64,000 nucleotides of DNA from Amycolatopsis bartoniae (GTDB taxonomy: Bacteria; Actinomycetota; Actinomycetes; Mycobacteriales; Pseudonocardiaceae): positions 1 through 64,000 of the forward strand of contig NZ_JACHWH010000018.1 of the NCBI RefSeq assembly GCF_014191255.1. Reading direction: 5' to 3'. Positions 33,789 through 42,606 of the stretch are shown here, piece by piece (the first letter of the stretch is position 1; every line of letters begins with the position of its first letter). The notes beneath the pieces are model-generated. The model was given only the letters and a program-made list of their open reading frames with translations, was not told the origin of the DNA and did not search any database. The position numbers were made by a program, and so were the translations under genes.

Positions 33789-36700
33789 AGGCGGGGGAGC
33801 CGGTTCCGCGCTGGCGCCGCAAGGCCGGCGGTGCCGTGGCGACCGTCGTGCAACTGGGTGCGCTGATGTCGGTCGCCCTGCTGATCTGGGGTGGCCACCA
33901 CCGGTTCTACCGGTGGACGGTGGACCTGTTCGGCCTGCTGAACATCCCGGCGGACGCGAACATCCTGATCGCGCTGGTGCTGGCGGTGCTGGGCGCGGCG
34001 CTGCGGCGGCGCAAACGCGCCGCGCTGAACACGCTGATCCTGTTCCAGGCCGGCGGGCTGGTCACCACGGTCGCGTTCCAGGTGACCCGGCTGGAGGCGC
34101 CGTCGCTCCTGGCGCGCGAACGCCACCCGCGCTTCGCGAGCGCCCCGTGGGGGCTGGGCCTGGCGGAGCTGCTCGCGGTGGGGCTGATCGTGCTGCTGCT
34201 CGCGCTGCGCCCGGCGTTCCCGGCGCGGCTCGCGCCCGGCGCGTGGAAGCACGCGCTGACCACGGGCGCGGCTGGGCTCACCGCCGTGGTGCTCGGCGGC
34301 TGGGCGCTGCTGGCCGTCTGGCCGGGCACCCTGCACGGGCTCGGCGACAGCTTCCTGTGGGCGGCCGACCACGCGACCGGCGAGGTGGTGGAACTGCGGC
34401 GGCTGGGGGTGCAGGAGGGCCCGGCGTGGATCGACCTGCTGCTCGACCTCGGCGGCACCGCGGTCGCCGTCGCGACGCTGGCCGTGTTCTTCCGCGGCGT
34501 GCGCACCCGGGGCCAGAGCAGCGGCGCCGAGGAGCTGGAGTTGCGGGCGCTGCTGGCGAAGCACGGCGAGGACGATTCGCTGGGCTACTTCGCCACCCGC
34601 CGGGACAAGAGCGTCATCTTCTCGCCGGACCGGCAGGCCGCCGTGACCTACCGGGTGCTGGCCGGCACGAGTATCGCCAGCGCCGACCCGGTCGGCGACC
34701 CGCGGGCGTGGGTGCGCGCGATCGAGGCGTGGCTGGCCGAGGCGCACACCTACGGCTGGGTGCCCGGCGTGCTGGGCGCGAGCGAGCAGGGGGCACGGGC
34801 GTACGCCCGCGCCGGGCTCAAGGCGCTGGAGCTGGGCGACGAGGCCGTGCTGGAGGTGCGGGAGTTCACCCTCGCCGGGCCGCAGCGGCGGGCCGTGCGC
34901 CAGGCGGTCAGGCGGCTCGAACGCGCGGGCTACACGGCGCGGTTGCGGCGGCACAGCGAGATCCCACCGTCCGAAATGGACGAACTGCTCGCCCGCGCGC
35001 AGCAGTGGCGGGGCGCGGAGACCGAACGCGGCTTCTCGATGGCTCTGTCACGGCTCGGCGACCCGAGCGACGGCCGGTGCGTGATGGCCGAAGCCTACGA
35101 CGCGGACGGCGTGCTGCGCGGGCTGCTGTCGTTCGTCCCGTGGGGACGGCGGGGCCTGTCGCTGGACCTGATGCGCCGGGACCGCACCGCGGACAACGGG
35201 CTCAACGAGTACCTGGTGGCGCGGCTCGCGGCCGAGGCGGGCCGCTTCGGGGTGCAGCGGATCTCGCTGAACTTCGCGATGTTCCGCGCCGTGTTCGCCG
35301 CCGGGGAGCGGATCGGCGCCGGGCCGGTGCTGCGGACGTGGCGCGCGGTGCTCGGGCTCGCCTCGCGGTTCTTCCAGCTGGAGTCGCTGTACCGGTCGAA
35401 CGCGAAGTACGGGCCGCGGTGGCAGCCCCGGTTCCTCTGCTACGCCTCGGCCCGCACGCTGGCTCGCATCGCGCTGGTCGCGGGGGCGCTGGAGGGCTTC
35501 CTGCCGTCCGGTCCGCGCAGGACCATCACCGGCGGCGGGCCGTCCGCGGAGTTCCTGGCCCGGGTCGCCGAGCTCGACCGGATCCGGGTGGAGCCGCCGC
35601 CGGTGCGGCGCCCCGAGCAGGTGCGGGTGCGGATCGCGAAGCTGGACCGGTTGCGGCAGGCGGGGATCGACCCGTACCCCGCCGGGTTCTCGCGGGACCG
35701 CCCGCTGGCGGAGGTCGCCGGCGAGTTCGCCGGGCTCGCCCCCGACACGCGCACCGGGCGGAAGGTGCGGGTCGCCGGCCGGGTCGTGGCGCTGCGCGAC
35801 CTGGGCGGGCTGTGTTTCGCGCGCCTGCGGGACGACAGCGGGGAGCTGCAGCTGATGCTGGGCCCGGACGAGCTGTGGCGTAGTGGCGTCGACCTCGGCG
35901 ACCACGTCGGGGTGTGTGGCGAGGTGGTGACGTCGCGGCGGGGCGAGCTTTCGGTTCTGGTCGAGGAGTGGACGGTCACCGCCAAGTGCCTGCACCCGCT
36001 GCCCCGCGGCGGCATCGGTGCGGAGAGCCGCGTGCGGCGGCGGTACCTCGACCCGGACCTGCCGGAGATGGCGCGCCGGCGCGCCACCCTCGTGCGGGCG
36101 GTGCGGGAACGGTTGTACGGCCACGACTTCCTCGAGGTCGAGACCCCGATGCTGCAGGCCGTGCACGGGGGCGCGAACGCGCGGCCGTTCGTCACCCACA
36201 GCAATGCCCACGACCTGCGGCTGTACCTGCGGATCGCGCCGGAGCTGTACCTGAAGCGGCTGTGCGTGGCGGGGATGGAGCGGGTGTTCGAGCTGAACCG
36301 CAACTTCCGGAACGAGGGCGTGGACGCCACGCACAACCCGGAGTTCACCATGCTGGAGGCGTACCAGGCGTACGCCGACTACGACACGATGCGGGTGCTC
36401 GCGCGGGAACTGGTCCTGCAGGCCGCCGTCGCCGTGCACGGTGCCCCGGTGGTGCACCGTCCGGACGGTGGCGAGTACGACATCTCCGGGGAGTGGCCGG
36501 TGGTTCCGGTGCACGAGGCGGTGTCCCGCGCGCTGGGCGAAGACGTCAGGCCCGAGACGCCGGTGGCGCGGCTGCGGGAGTGGTGCGCGGCGGCCGGCAT
36601 CCAGGCCGGCGCCGATGCCGGGCACGGCGACCTGGTGCTGGCCGCCTTCGACCACCTCGTGGAGCCCGCGACGGCCGGACCCACCTTCTACACCGACTAC

Positions 36701-37045
36701 CCCACCGATGTCTCGCCGCTGACCCGGCGGCATCGCCGGAACCCGTTGCTGGCCGAGCGCTGGGACCTGGTCGCGTTCGGCGCCGAGATCGGGACTGCCT
36801 ACACCGAGCTGACCGACCCGCTGGAGCAGCGCCGCAGGCTGGAGGCCCAGTCGCTGCGCGCGGCCAGCGGCGACGTCGAGGCGATGGAGCTGGACGAGGA
36901 CTTCCTGGAGGCCCTCGAACACGGCATGCCCCCCACCGGCGGCCTCGGCCTGGGCATCGACCGGGTGCTGATGATGCTCACCGGACGGCCGATCCGGCAG
37001 ACCGTGCTGTTCCCGCTGACCCGGCCACGGGGTGGCCCGGCGTGA
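33785..37045 (+). CDS. lysX: bifunctional lysylphosphatidylglycerol synthetase/lysyl-tRNA synthetase LysX
   Basis: The 1086-residue protein combines an MprF-like membrane part (helices within residues 1-235), a DUF2156/GNAT-like lysyl-transferase domain (about 240-560: LGYFATRRDKSVIFSPDRQAAVTYRV, RRGLSLDLMRRD, SLNFAMFRAVFA), an OB-fold anticodon domain (about 620-740: VRVAGRVVALRDLGGLCFARLRD) and a class II lysyl-tRNA synthetase core (motif 2 ELNRNFRNEGVDATHNPEFTMLEAYQAY, motif 3 GLGLGIDRVLM). It charges tRNA with lysine and transfers it to phosphatidylglycerol, reducing the negative surface charge and sensitivity to cationic peptides. It is slightly shorter than mycobacterial LysX (about 1170). 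GTG 33785 overlaps the esterase stop. Confidence 0.93.
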   Translation: MKAGEPVPRWRRKAGGAVATVVQLGALMSVALLIWGGHHRFYRWTVDLFGLLNIPADANILIALVLAVLGAALRRRKRAALNTLILFQAGGLVTTVAFQVTRLEAPSLLARERHPRFASAPWGLGLAELLAVGLIVLLLALRPAFPARLAPGAWKHALTTGAAGLTAVVLGGWALLAVWPGTLHGLGDSFLWAADHATGEVVELRRLGVQEGPAWIDLLLDLGGTAVAVATLAVFFRGVRTRGQSSGAEELELRALLAKHGEDDSLGYFATRRDKSVIFSPDRQAAVTYRVLAGTSIASADPVGDPRAWVRAIEAWLAEAHTYGWVPGVLGASEQGARAYARAGLKALELGDEAVLEVREFTLAGPQRRAVRQAVRRLERAGYTARLRRHSEIPPSEMDELLARAQQWRGAETERGFSMALSRLGDPSDGRCVMAEAYDADGVLRGLLSFVPWGRRGLSLDLMRRDRTADNGLNEYLVARLAAEAGRFGVQRISLNFAMFRAVFAAGERIGAGPVLRTWRAVLGLASRFFQLESLYRSNAKYGPRWQPRFLCYASARTLARIALVAGALEGFLPSGPRRTITGGGPSAEFLARVAELDRIRVEPPPVRRPEQVRVRIAKLDRLRQAGIDPYPAGFSRDRPLAEVAGEFAGLAPDTRTGRKVRVAGRVVALRDLGGLCFARLRDDSGELQLMLGPDELWRSGVDLGDHVGVCGEVVTSRRGELSVLVEEWTVTAKCLHPLPRGGIGAESRVRRRYLDPDLPEMARRRATLVRAVRERLYGHDFLEVETPMLQAVHGGANARPFVTHSNAHDLRLYLRIAPELYLKRLCVAGMERVFELNRNFRNEGVDATHNPEFTMLEAYQAYADYDTMRVLARELVLQAAVAVHGAPVVHRPDGGEYDISGEWPVVPVHEAVSRALGEDVRPETPVARLREWCAAAGIQAGADAGHGDLVLAAFDHLVEPATAGPTFYTDYPTDVSPLTRRHRRNPLLAERWDLVAFGAEIGTAYTELTDPLEQRRRLEAQSLRAASGDVEAMELDEDFLEALEHGMPPTGGLGLGIDRVLMMLTGRPIRQTVLFPLTRPRGGPA

Positions 37046-37051
37046 CCGCGC

Positions 37052-38887
37052 TCAGCCGGTGATCGCGGTGACCAGGCGGGCGACCGCGCGGTCGAGGGAG
37101 TCCATGCCGTCCAGCACGACTTCGGCCGCCTCGGGGGGTTCGTAGCCCTGCCCGACGCCCGTCATGGCCGGGAGCGTGCCGGAGTTCGCCCTGGCGTACA
37201 GGCCCTTCGGGTCGCGGCGGGCGCACTCCGCCAACGGCGTGTCCACCCACACCTCGACGAAATCCCCTGGGGCGAACAGGTTCCTGGCCGCGTCGCGGTC
37301 CGCGCGGAACGGCGAGACGAGCGCGACGATGACCGTCAGCCCGGCGTCGAGCATCAGGGCGGCCACCTCGGCGACGCGGCGGACGTTCTCGGCGCGGTCG
37401 GCCGGCGTGAAGCCGAGGTCGCGGTTCAGCCCGCCGCGCACGTTGTCCCCGTCCAGCACGTAGGTGTGCACGCCCAGGCCGTGCAGCCGGCGCTCCAGCG
37501 CGTCGGCGATCGTGGACTTGCCCGCGCCCGGCAGGCCGGTGAGCCACAGGACCCGGCCGCGCTGTCCCTTCAGCTGTTCGCGCGCGGCCCGGTCGATGGC
37601 GTAGTCCTGCGGCACCACGTCGGGTGGCCCGGCCGGCCTGCGTACCATGCCCGCGCCGACGGTGTCGCCGGTGCGCCGGTCCACGAGCAGGAAGGAGCCG
37701 GTGTCGTGGTTGTCCGTATAGGACTCCAGGAACACCGGCGCCGCGATCGTCACGTCGACCGTGCCGATCTCGTTGCGCACCAATGAGGTCGCGGGATGTT
37801 CTTGTCCGGTTTGGACGTCCAACCGGGATTTGAGCGAGGTCACCTCGGCGGGGACCGACCGGGGCCCGGCGAGCAGCAGGTAACCGGCGCCGACCGCCAG
37901 GGGTTCGGCTCCGGTCCAGACCACCGTCGCGGTCACGGCGGTGGTGAGGGCGGGGGAGTCGCCGCCCGCCGGTACGAGCACGTCGCCGCGGTGCACGTCG
38001 ACGTCGCCGGAGAGGACCACCGTCACCGGCGTGCCGGGGACCGCGTGGTCCAGGTCGCCCGCGGGGCCGAGCAGCCGGTCGACGGTGGTGACCGCGCCCG
38101 TGCCCGCGACGGTCACCGCGTCACCGATGCGCAGCGCCCCGCCGACCACCGTGCCCGCCGGTCCGCGGAAGCGGTCCGTGCGGATGACGTACTGCACGGG
38201 AAGCCGCGCGCCCGTGAGCTTCGCGGTGCGGTCCCCGGTCTTCGGCCGCCAGCCGGAGAGCAGGTCGAGGAACGTCGGCCCGTCGTACCACGGCAGGTTC
38301 GGCGACGGCGTGGTCACATTGTCCCCGCGCACCGCGCTGACCGGCACCACGTGCAGCTCCTCGACGCCGAGATTCGCCGCCACGGCACGGATTTCCGCCG
38401 CGATCCGGTCGAACACGGCCCGGTCGTAGCCGACCGCGTCGAGCTTGCTGACCGCCACGAGCACCGAGCGCACCCCCATCGTGGTGCACACGGCCAGGTG
38501 GCGGCAGGTCGCCGGCCGCACGCCGAGCACCGCGTCGACGAGCAGCACCGCCAGGTCCGCGGTGGCGGCGGCGACCGCCATGTTGGCGCCGTGCTGGTCG
38601 TGCCCCGGTGCGTCGGCGATGATCACCCGCCGGCCGCCGGGCAGGTCGAGGAAGCGGTAGCCGACGTCGATGGTGATGCCCTGCTCGCGTTCGGCCTCCA
38701 GCCCGTCGGTGAGCAGCGAGTAGTCGATCTCCCCCGGCGGCACGACCGAACCGCCCCGGCGGGTCCGCCGCGCCTGCTCCAGCTGGTCGGCGGGCACGCT
38801 GCCCGTGTCGGCCAGCAACCTGCCGATCAGTGTGGACTTGCCGTCGTCGACCGAGCCGCACGCCACGAGCCGCAGCACCGCGCCCAT
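37052..38887 (-). CDS. cysNC: sulfate adenylyltransferase large subunit fused to APS kinase (CysNC)
   Basis: The 611-residue protein starts with a translation-factor-type GTPase: P-loop ACGSVDDGKSTLIGRLL, EREQGITIDVGYRF, ADAPGHDQHGANM (diverged from the usual DTPGHEQYTRNM) and VSKLDAVG, then beta-barrel domains. From about residue 435 an APS kinase domain follows: LWLTGLPGAGKSTIADALE, LDGDNVRGGLNRDLGF and SPFRADRDAARNLF. CysN with CysD makes APS from sulfate and ATP, driven by GTP; CysC phosphorylates it to PAPS, the sulfuryl donor. The ATG overlaps the cysD stop (TGATG). No APS/PAPS reductase or sulfite reductase gene lies nearby, so the module as seen stops at PAPS. Confidence 0.93.
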   Translation of the reverse strand: MGAVLRLVACGSVDDGKSTLIGRLLADTGSVPADQLEQARRTRRGGSVVPPGEIDYSLLTDGLEAEREQGITIDVGYRFLDLPGGRRVIIADAPGHDQHGANMAVAAATADLAVLLVDAVLGVRPATCRHLAVCTTMGVRSVLVAVSKLDAVGYDRAVFDRIAAEIRAVAANLGVEELHVVPVSAVRGDNVTTPSPNLPWYDGPTFLDLLSGWRPKTGDRTAKLTGARLPVQYVIRTDRFRGPAGTVVGGALRIGDAVTVAGTGAVTTVDRLLGPAGDLDHAVPGTPVTVVLSGDVDVHRGDVLVPAGGDSPALTTAVTATVVWTGAEPLAVGAGYLLLAGPRSVPAEVTSLKSRLDVQTGQEHPATSLVRNEIGTVDVTIAAPVFLESYTDNHDTGSFLLVDRRTGDTVGAGMVRRPAGPPDVVPQDYAIDRAAREQLKGQRGRVLWLTGLPGAGKSTIADALERRLHGLGVHTYVLDGDNVRGGLNRDLGFTPADRAENVRRVAEVAALMLDAGLTVIVALVSPFRADRDAARNLFAPGDFVEVWVDTPLAECARRDPKGLYARANSGTLPAMTGVGQGYEPPEAAEVVLDGMDSLDRAVARLVTAITG

Positions 38888-39825
38888 CAGAAGTAGCCCT
38901 CCGACTTCTTGGTCTCCAGCGACGTGCCGCCGTCGCCGTCGATGAACCGGCCCATCCGCTCCGAACGGCGGTCGGCCCGCGTCTCCTCGATCAGCTCGTC
39001 GAGGGTGGTCGCCGTCGACTCCACGGCGGCGGTGAGCGGGTAGCACCCGAGGGTGCGGAACCGGACCCAGCGGTGCTCCGGCGTTTCCCCTGGCCGCAAC
39101 GGAAAGCGGTCGTCGTCGACCATGAGGAGCGCGCCACCGCGCTCGACCACCGGGCGCGGCGCGGCGAAGTAGAGCGGTACCACCGGGATGTCCTCACGGC
39201 GGATGTACCGCCAGATGTCGAGCTCGGTCCAGTTCGACAGCGGGAACACCCGCAGCGACTGCCCCTCGGTCAGCTGGGTGTTGGGCCAGCGCCAGAACTC
39301 CGGGCGCTGCCGGCGCGGGTCCCAGCGGTGGCCGGGTTCACGGACGGAGAAGATCCGTTCCTTGGCCCGCGAACGCTCTTCGTCCCGCCGGGCACCGCCG
39401 ATCGCCGCGTCGAACCCGTGCGTGTCGAGCGCCTCGCGCAGGGCCAGGGTCTTCATGATCCGGGTGTACTCGTGCGCGCCGTGGGTGAACGGGGTGACGC
39501 CGCGGGCGGCCGCCTCGGTGTTGGTCTGCACCAGCAGGTCCAGACCCAGGCGGCGGGCGGTGGCGTCGCGGAACGCGATCATCTCCCGGAACTTCCAGCG
39601 AGTGTCCACATGCAACACCGGGAACGGCAGTCGGCCCGGTGCGAACGCCTTGGCCGCCAGGTGCAGCAGCACCGAGGAGTCCTTGCCGATCGAGTACAGG
39701 AGCACGGGGTTGCGGCACGTGCCCGCCGTCTCCCGCAGTACGTGGATCGCTTCGGCCTCCAGTGCGTCCAGCAAAGCCGTGGTGTTTTCGGAAACCGTCC
39801 CGGAAGTCGCTGTCTTCGCGTCCAC
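38887..39825 (-). CDS. cysD: sulfate adenylyltransferase small subunit CysD
   Basis: The 312-residue PAPS-reductase-like protein has the PP-loop motif [50 protein letters not shown] and [24 protein letters not shown], and ends in [11 protein letters not shown], all typical of CysD. It transfers AMP to sulfate in complex with CysN. GTG 39825 starts the cysD-cysNC operon, which is divergent from a TauE-type exporter gene. The 73-nt intergenic region holds an Rrf2/IscR-like dyad. Confidence 0.95.
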   Translation of the reverse strand: MDAKTATSGTVSENTTALLDALEAEAIHVLRETAGTCRNPVLLYSIGKDSSVLLHLAAKAFAPGRLPFPVLHVDTRWKFREMIAFRDATARRLGLDLLVQTNTEAAARGVTPFTHGAHEYTRIMKTLALREALDTHGFDAAIGGARRDEERSRAKERIFSVREPGHRWDPRRQRPEFWRWPNTQLTEGQSLRVFPLSNWTELDIWRYIRREDIPVVPLYFAAPRPVVERGGALLMVDDDRFPLRPGETPEHRWVRFRTLGCYPLTAAVESTATTLDELIEETRADRRSERMGRFIDGDGGTSLETKKSEGYF

Positions 39826-39843
39826 GCCGAGCCCCCGTCAGAA

Positions 39844-39862
39844 CTTGACTCAATCGGTCGAA
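39844..39862. promoter_or_regulatory. Rrf2/IscR-like operator between cysD and the exporter gene
   Basis: TTGACT (39845-39850), CAATC, GGTCGA (39856-39861) form an imperfect dyad resembling the IscR type-1 core YYGACT-N5-AGTCRR. TTGACT is also a good -35 element for the exporter gene (GGATAT 18 nt later). The Rrf2 regulator encoded downstream is the likely ligand. Confidence 0.5.
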
Positions 39863-39898
39863 TTCGTGGGATATTACGGCGATGGGGAATGACCGTCC

Positions 39899-40756
39899 AT
39901 GAGCTGGCAGCTGGTACTGGCGGGACTGCTCGTCGGCTTCGTCATCGGGCTGACGGGCATGGGCGGTGGCGCGCTCATGACGCCGATCCTGGTGCTGTTC
40001 TTCGGGGTGAACGCGCTCGTGGCCGTGTCGAGCGACCTCGTGGCGTCGCTCGTGGTGAAACCCGTCGGCGCGGCCGTGCACCGCCACCGCGGCACCGTGC
40101 ACTGGCGGCTCGTGCGGTTGCTCTGCCTGGGTTCGGTACCGGGTGCCTTCGGTTCGGTCGTCGCGTTGCGGCTGCTGGCCGATCCCGCCGCGGTCGCCCG
40201 GATCACGCAGATCGGGCTGGGTGTGGTGCTGCTGTGCGCGGTCGTCGCGGCGGTGGCACGGGACGTGCTCGACCGGCGCGGGCGCCCGGCCACCGACACC
40301 GTCACGCCGAAACCGGTGCCCACGGTGCTCATCGGGCTGGTCGGCGGAACCGCGGTCGGCCTGACGTCCGCCGGGTCCGGCACGCTGGTGATCGTGTGCC
40401 TGCTGCTGTGTTATCCGGCGCTGGCCCCGCGCACGCTCGTCGGCACCGATCTCGCGCAGGCGATCCCGCTGGTCGGCGCGGCGGCGGTGGCGCACCTGAT
40501 CTTCGGTGACGTGCAGTTCGCGCTGACCGGGCAGCTGCTCGTCGGGGCGCTGCCGGGGGTGGCGGCCGGGGCGCTGGTGTCCGCGCGTGCGGTGGGGGCG
40601 GTGCTGAAGCCGGTGCTGGCGCTCGTGCTGACGTTCTCCGCGGTGAAGCTCCTCGGCGCGCCGACCCCGGCCGCCTTCCTGGCCTCCGGTGGGGCCGTGC
40701 TGATCTCGCTGGTGGCGGAGACCAGCCGCCGGGCCGGCACCCTCAGCCGTGGATAA
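39899..40756 (+). CDS. TauE/SafE-family anion exporter
   Basis: The 285-residue protein has about eight hydrophobic helices in two repeated halves, each opening with a glycine-rich helix: LVGFVIGLTGMGGGALMTPILVLFFG and LVGGTAVGLTSAGSGTLVIVCLL, the pattern of the TauE/SafE (formerly DUF81) family. Members export sulfite, sulfoacetate or other organosulfur anions. Location beside sulfate-activation genes and an Rrf2 regulator supports a sulfur anion as substrate; direction is inferred from the family. It precedes the rrf2 gene by only seven nt, so both form one operon. Confidence 0.85.
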   Translation: MSWQLVLAGLLVGFVIGLTGMGGGALMTPILVLFFGVNALVAVSSDLVASLVVKPVGAAVHRHRGTVHWRLVRLLCLGSVPGAFGSVVALRLLADPAAVARITQIGLGVVLLCAVVAAVARDVLDRRGRPATDTVTPKPVPTVLIGLVGGTAVGLTSAGSGTLVIVCLLLCYPALAPRTLVGTDLAQAIPLVGAAAVAHLIFGDVQFALTGQLLVGALPGVAAGALVSARAVGAVLKPVLALVLTFSAVKLLGAPTPAAFLASGGAVLISLVAETSRRAGTLSRG

Positions 40757-40763
40757 TCCGGGC

Positions 40764-41243
40764 GTGCGCATCTCCGCCAAGGTCGACTACGCCGTGCGGG
40801 CCATGGCGGAACTCGCCGCGGCTCCCGTGGGCGGGGTGGTGCGCGCGGAGGACGTGGCCACCGCGCACGAAGTGCCCCTCGCGTTCCTGCTCACCATCTT
40901 CAGCGACCTCAAGACGGCGAACCTGGTGCGCGGCCATCGCGGCCGCGCGGGCGGCTACTCCCTGGCGCGCCCGTCCGCCGAGATCACCGTCGCCGACGTG
41001 GTCCGTGCCGTCGAAGGGCCGCTGGTCCGGGTCCGCGACGTCGGGCTGCGCGACCTGCGCTACACCGGTCCGGCCACCGCTCTCGTCGACGTGTGGATGG
41101 CGGTGCGCACCAGCCTGCGGACGGTGCTGGAGAACGTGACGCTGGCCGACCTGGTCGCCGGCCACCTGCCCGGGGAGATCTCCGCCATGGCGGCGGAGTA
41201 CCGGGCCGAAGAGCGGAAGCGGGGACGCGAGACGCCCGGGTAG
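40764..41243 (+). CDS. Rrf2-family transcriptional regulator without Fe-S cysteines
   Basis: The 159-residue protein begins RISAKVDYAVRAMAELAAAP and contains VATAHEVPLAFLLTIFSDLKTANLVRGHRGRAGGYSLARPSAEITVADVVRAVEGPL, the complete Rrf2 winged helix with its dimer helix. IscR, NsrR and RsrR carry three conserved cysteines for a cluster after this point; here the region reads VRVRDVGLRDLRYTG and the protein has no cysteine. It should therefore respond to something else, as CymR does through a partner protein. GTG 40764 is preferred by alignment over the upstream 40749. Operon with the TauE gene; target probably the divergent cys promoter. Confidence 0.85.
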   Translation: MRISAKVDYAVRAMAELAAAPVGGVVRAEDVATAHEVPLAFLLTIFSDLKTANLVRGHRGRAGGYSLARPSAEITVADVVRAVEGPLVRVRDVGLRDLRYTGPATALVDVWMAVRTSLRTVLENVTLADLVAGHLPGEISAMAAEYRAEERKRGRETPG

Positions 41244-41337
41244 GGCGCTTGTGGACAGCATTATCCCCAAGGTGGGAAACGATTTTCGGGTTTCGTCCCG
41301 CAGCCCGGAGCAGCGGTTTTCGTGTCCGTGCCCGCGC

Positions 41338-41367
41338 TTGACCGCCCGGCGAGCGCCTCGGTAGCTT
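41338..41367 (+). promoter_or_regulatory. candidate promoter of the first StrR-like gene
   Basis: TTGACC (41338-41343), an 18-nt spacer and TAGCTT (41362-41367) match the vegetative consensus well. The predicted leader is about 105 nt up to the small ORF at 41479. Confidence 0.5.
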
Positions 41368-41478
41368 CGCTGGTGGGCGCCTCACAGGATGCTGGGGCAC
41401 CGCGTCAAGCTCAGGCGTGTTTCGTCCGTTCCGATTCGTACGACGGGGATCGAAGGGGATCAGCGGAGGACGACGAAA

Positions 41479-41523
41479 ATGGGGGGCGCAGGGTGGGGGA
41501 CGACGCCGGGACCACCCGGATGA
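41479..41523 (+). CDS. 14-codon leader ORF coupled to the StrR-like regulator
   Basis: ATG 41479 lies eight nt after a near-ideal GGAGGA (41465-41470) and encodes MGGAGWGTTPGPPG. Its stop TGA (41521-41523) overlaps the regulator ATG (41520-41522) as ATGA. The regulator itself has no good ribosome site, so it is probably translated by ribosomes finishing this leader. Gly, Pro and Trp content could make it sensitive to ribosome speed. It is too short to judge by homology. Confidence 0.5.
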   Translation: MGGAGWGTTPGPPG

Positions 41524-42497
41524 CCGTGGACGCCCACGGGGAGCCGTGGCCGGATCCGAAACTCGAAGCGCTACCGGTGGAACTCGTGCCGATCGCCCGG
41601 CTCACCGTCGCGGGCTCCCCGCGGGTCGGCGGTGCGGACCCCGAGCACATCCGGGTTCTCGCCGGGACCTCCACCGTGTTCCCCCCGATTCTCGTGCACC
41701 GCCCCACGATGCGGGTGATCGACGGCGCGCACCGGGTCCACGCGGCCCTGCTGCGCGACGAACGGCAGATCGAGGTGCGGTACTTCGACGGATCCGAGGA
41801 CGACGCGTTCGTCCTGTCCGTCAGGCTCAACGTCACGCACGGGCTGCCGTTGTCCCGCGCGGACCGCAACTCCGCGGCGGAGAAGATCCTGCACGCGCAC
41901 CCGGACTGGTCCGACCGCGCGGTCGCGGCGATCTCCGGGCTCTCCGACAAGACGGTCGCCTCGATCCGGCGCCGGACGAGTGCGGAATTTCCGCAGTTGT
42001 CACATCGGGTCGGCCGCGACGGCCGCGTGCGTCCCAACAACGCGGCGGCCGGGCGCAGGCGCGCGGCCGCCTACGTCCAGCACCGGCCCCACGCCCGGCC
42101 ACGGGAGATCGCCGAGGCGGCGGGGATCTCCGTCACGACCGCTCGCGATGTCCGCGGCCGTGTTCGCGAGGGCCTGCACCCGGTCCCGGCAGGCCGTGCC
42201 GGTGCGGGCACGGCCGAGCGGGCCGCGGACGCCGGGCCGGAGGGCGGCGCGGACGGCGCCCTGTTCTCCTCGCTGCGGCGGCTGCGCAGCGATCCTTCGT
42301 TCCGCCACCACGAAACCGGGCGGATGCTGCTCCGCCTGCTCGACACCAGCATGCTCATCGCCGTCGAGCAGGACCGGCTCGTCGACGGGGTGCCGGTGCA
42401 CGGGACCGACGCGGTGAAGCAGGTGGCCACCCAGTACGCGCAGGCCTGGCAGCGGTTCGCCGACCAGCTGGAGAACCGGGGCCGGATGTTCGGCTGA
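41520..42497 (+). CDS. StrR/ParB-like pathway-specific regulator (first copy)
   Basis: The 325-residue protein has an N-terminal ParB/sulfiredoxin-like domain (LPVELVPIARLTVAG, DPEHIRVLAG, FPPILVHRPTMRVIDGAHRVHAALL, VRYFDGSEDDAFVLSVRLN) and a helix-turn-helix at about 130-152 (WSDRAVAAISGLSDKTVASIRRR), then VGRDGRVRPN and a second HTH-like part (PREIAEAAGISVTTARDVRGR). This is the StrR family, which activates aminoglycoside, aminocoumarin and glycopeptide clusters (StrR, NovG, Bbr, Dbv4, Tei15*). The C-terminal LLRLLDTSMLIAVEQDRLVDGVP matches the second copy at 46151 in layout. It probably activates cluster promoters. Start choice is supported by coupling to the leader ORF; a GTG at 41493 is an alternative. 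Confidence 0.85.
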   Translation: MTVDAHGEPWPDPKLEALPVELVPIARLTVAGSPRVGGADPEHIRVLAGTSTVFPPILVHRPTMRVIDGAHRVHAALLRDERQIEVRYFDGSEDDAFVLSVRLNVTHGLPLSRADRNSAAEKILHAHPDWSDRAVAAISGLSDKTVASIRRRTSAEFPQLSHRVGRDGRVRPNNAAAGRRRAAAYVQHRPHARPREIAEAAGISVTTARDVRGRVREGLHPVPAGRAGAGTAERAADAGPEGGADGALFSSLRRLRSDPSFRHHETGRMLLRLLDTSMLIAVEQDRLVDGVPVHGTDAVKQVATQYAQAWQRFADQLENRGRMFG

Positions 42498-42606
42498 CCG
42501 CCGTGCCCGGAAGCCGTGGTGCGAGGCGGAACTTCCGCCCGGTGTATCGCCGGCATATCGAAAATCCCATACGGGCTGGCAACATCGCACTGTCTTCACT
42601 GGAGGC

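Noticed and set aside
41322-41519. N-terminal extension of the first StrR-like regulator
   Set aside because: The extra 66 residues do not match the family, and the leader ORF plus ATGA overlap favour ATG 41520.
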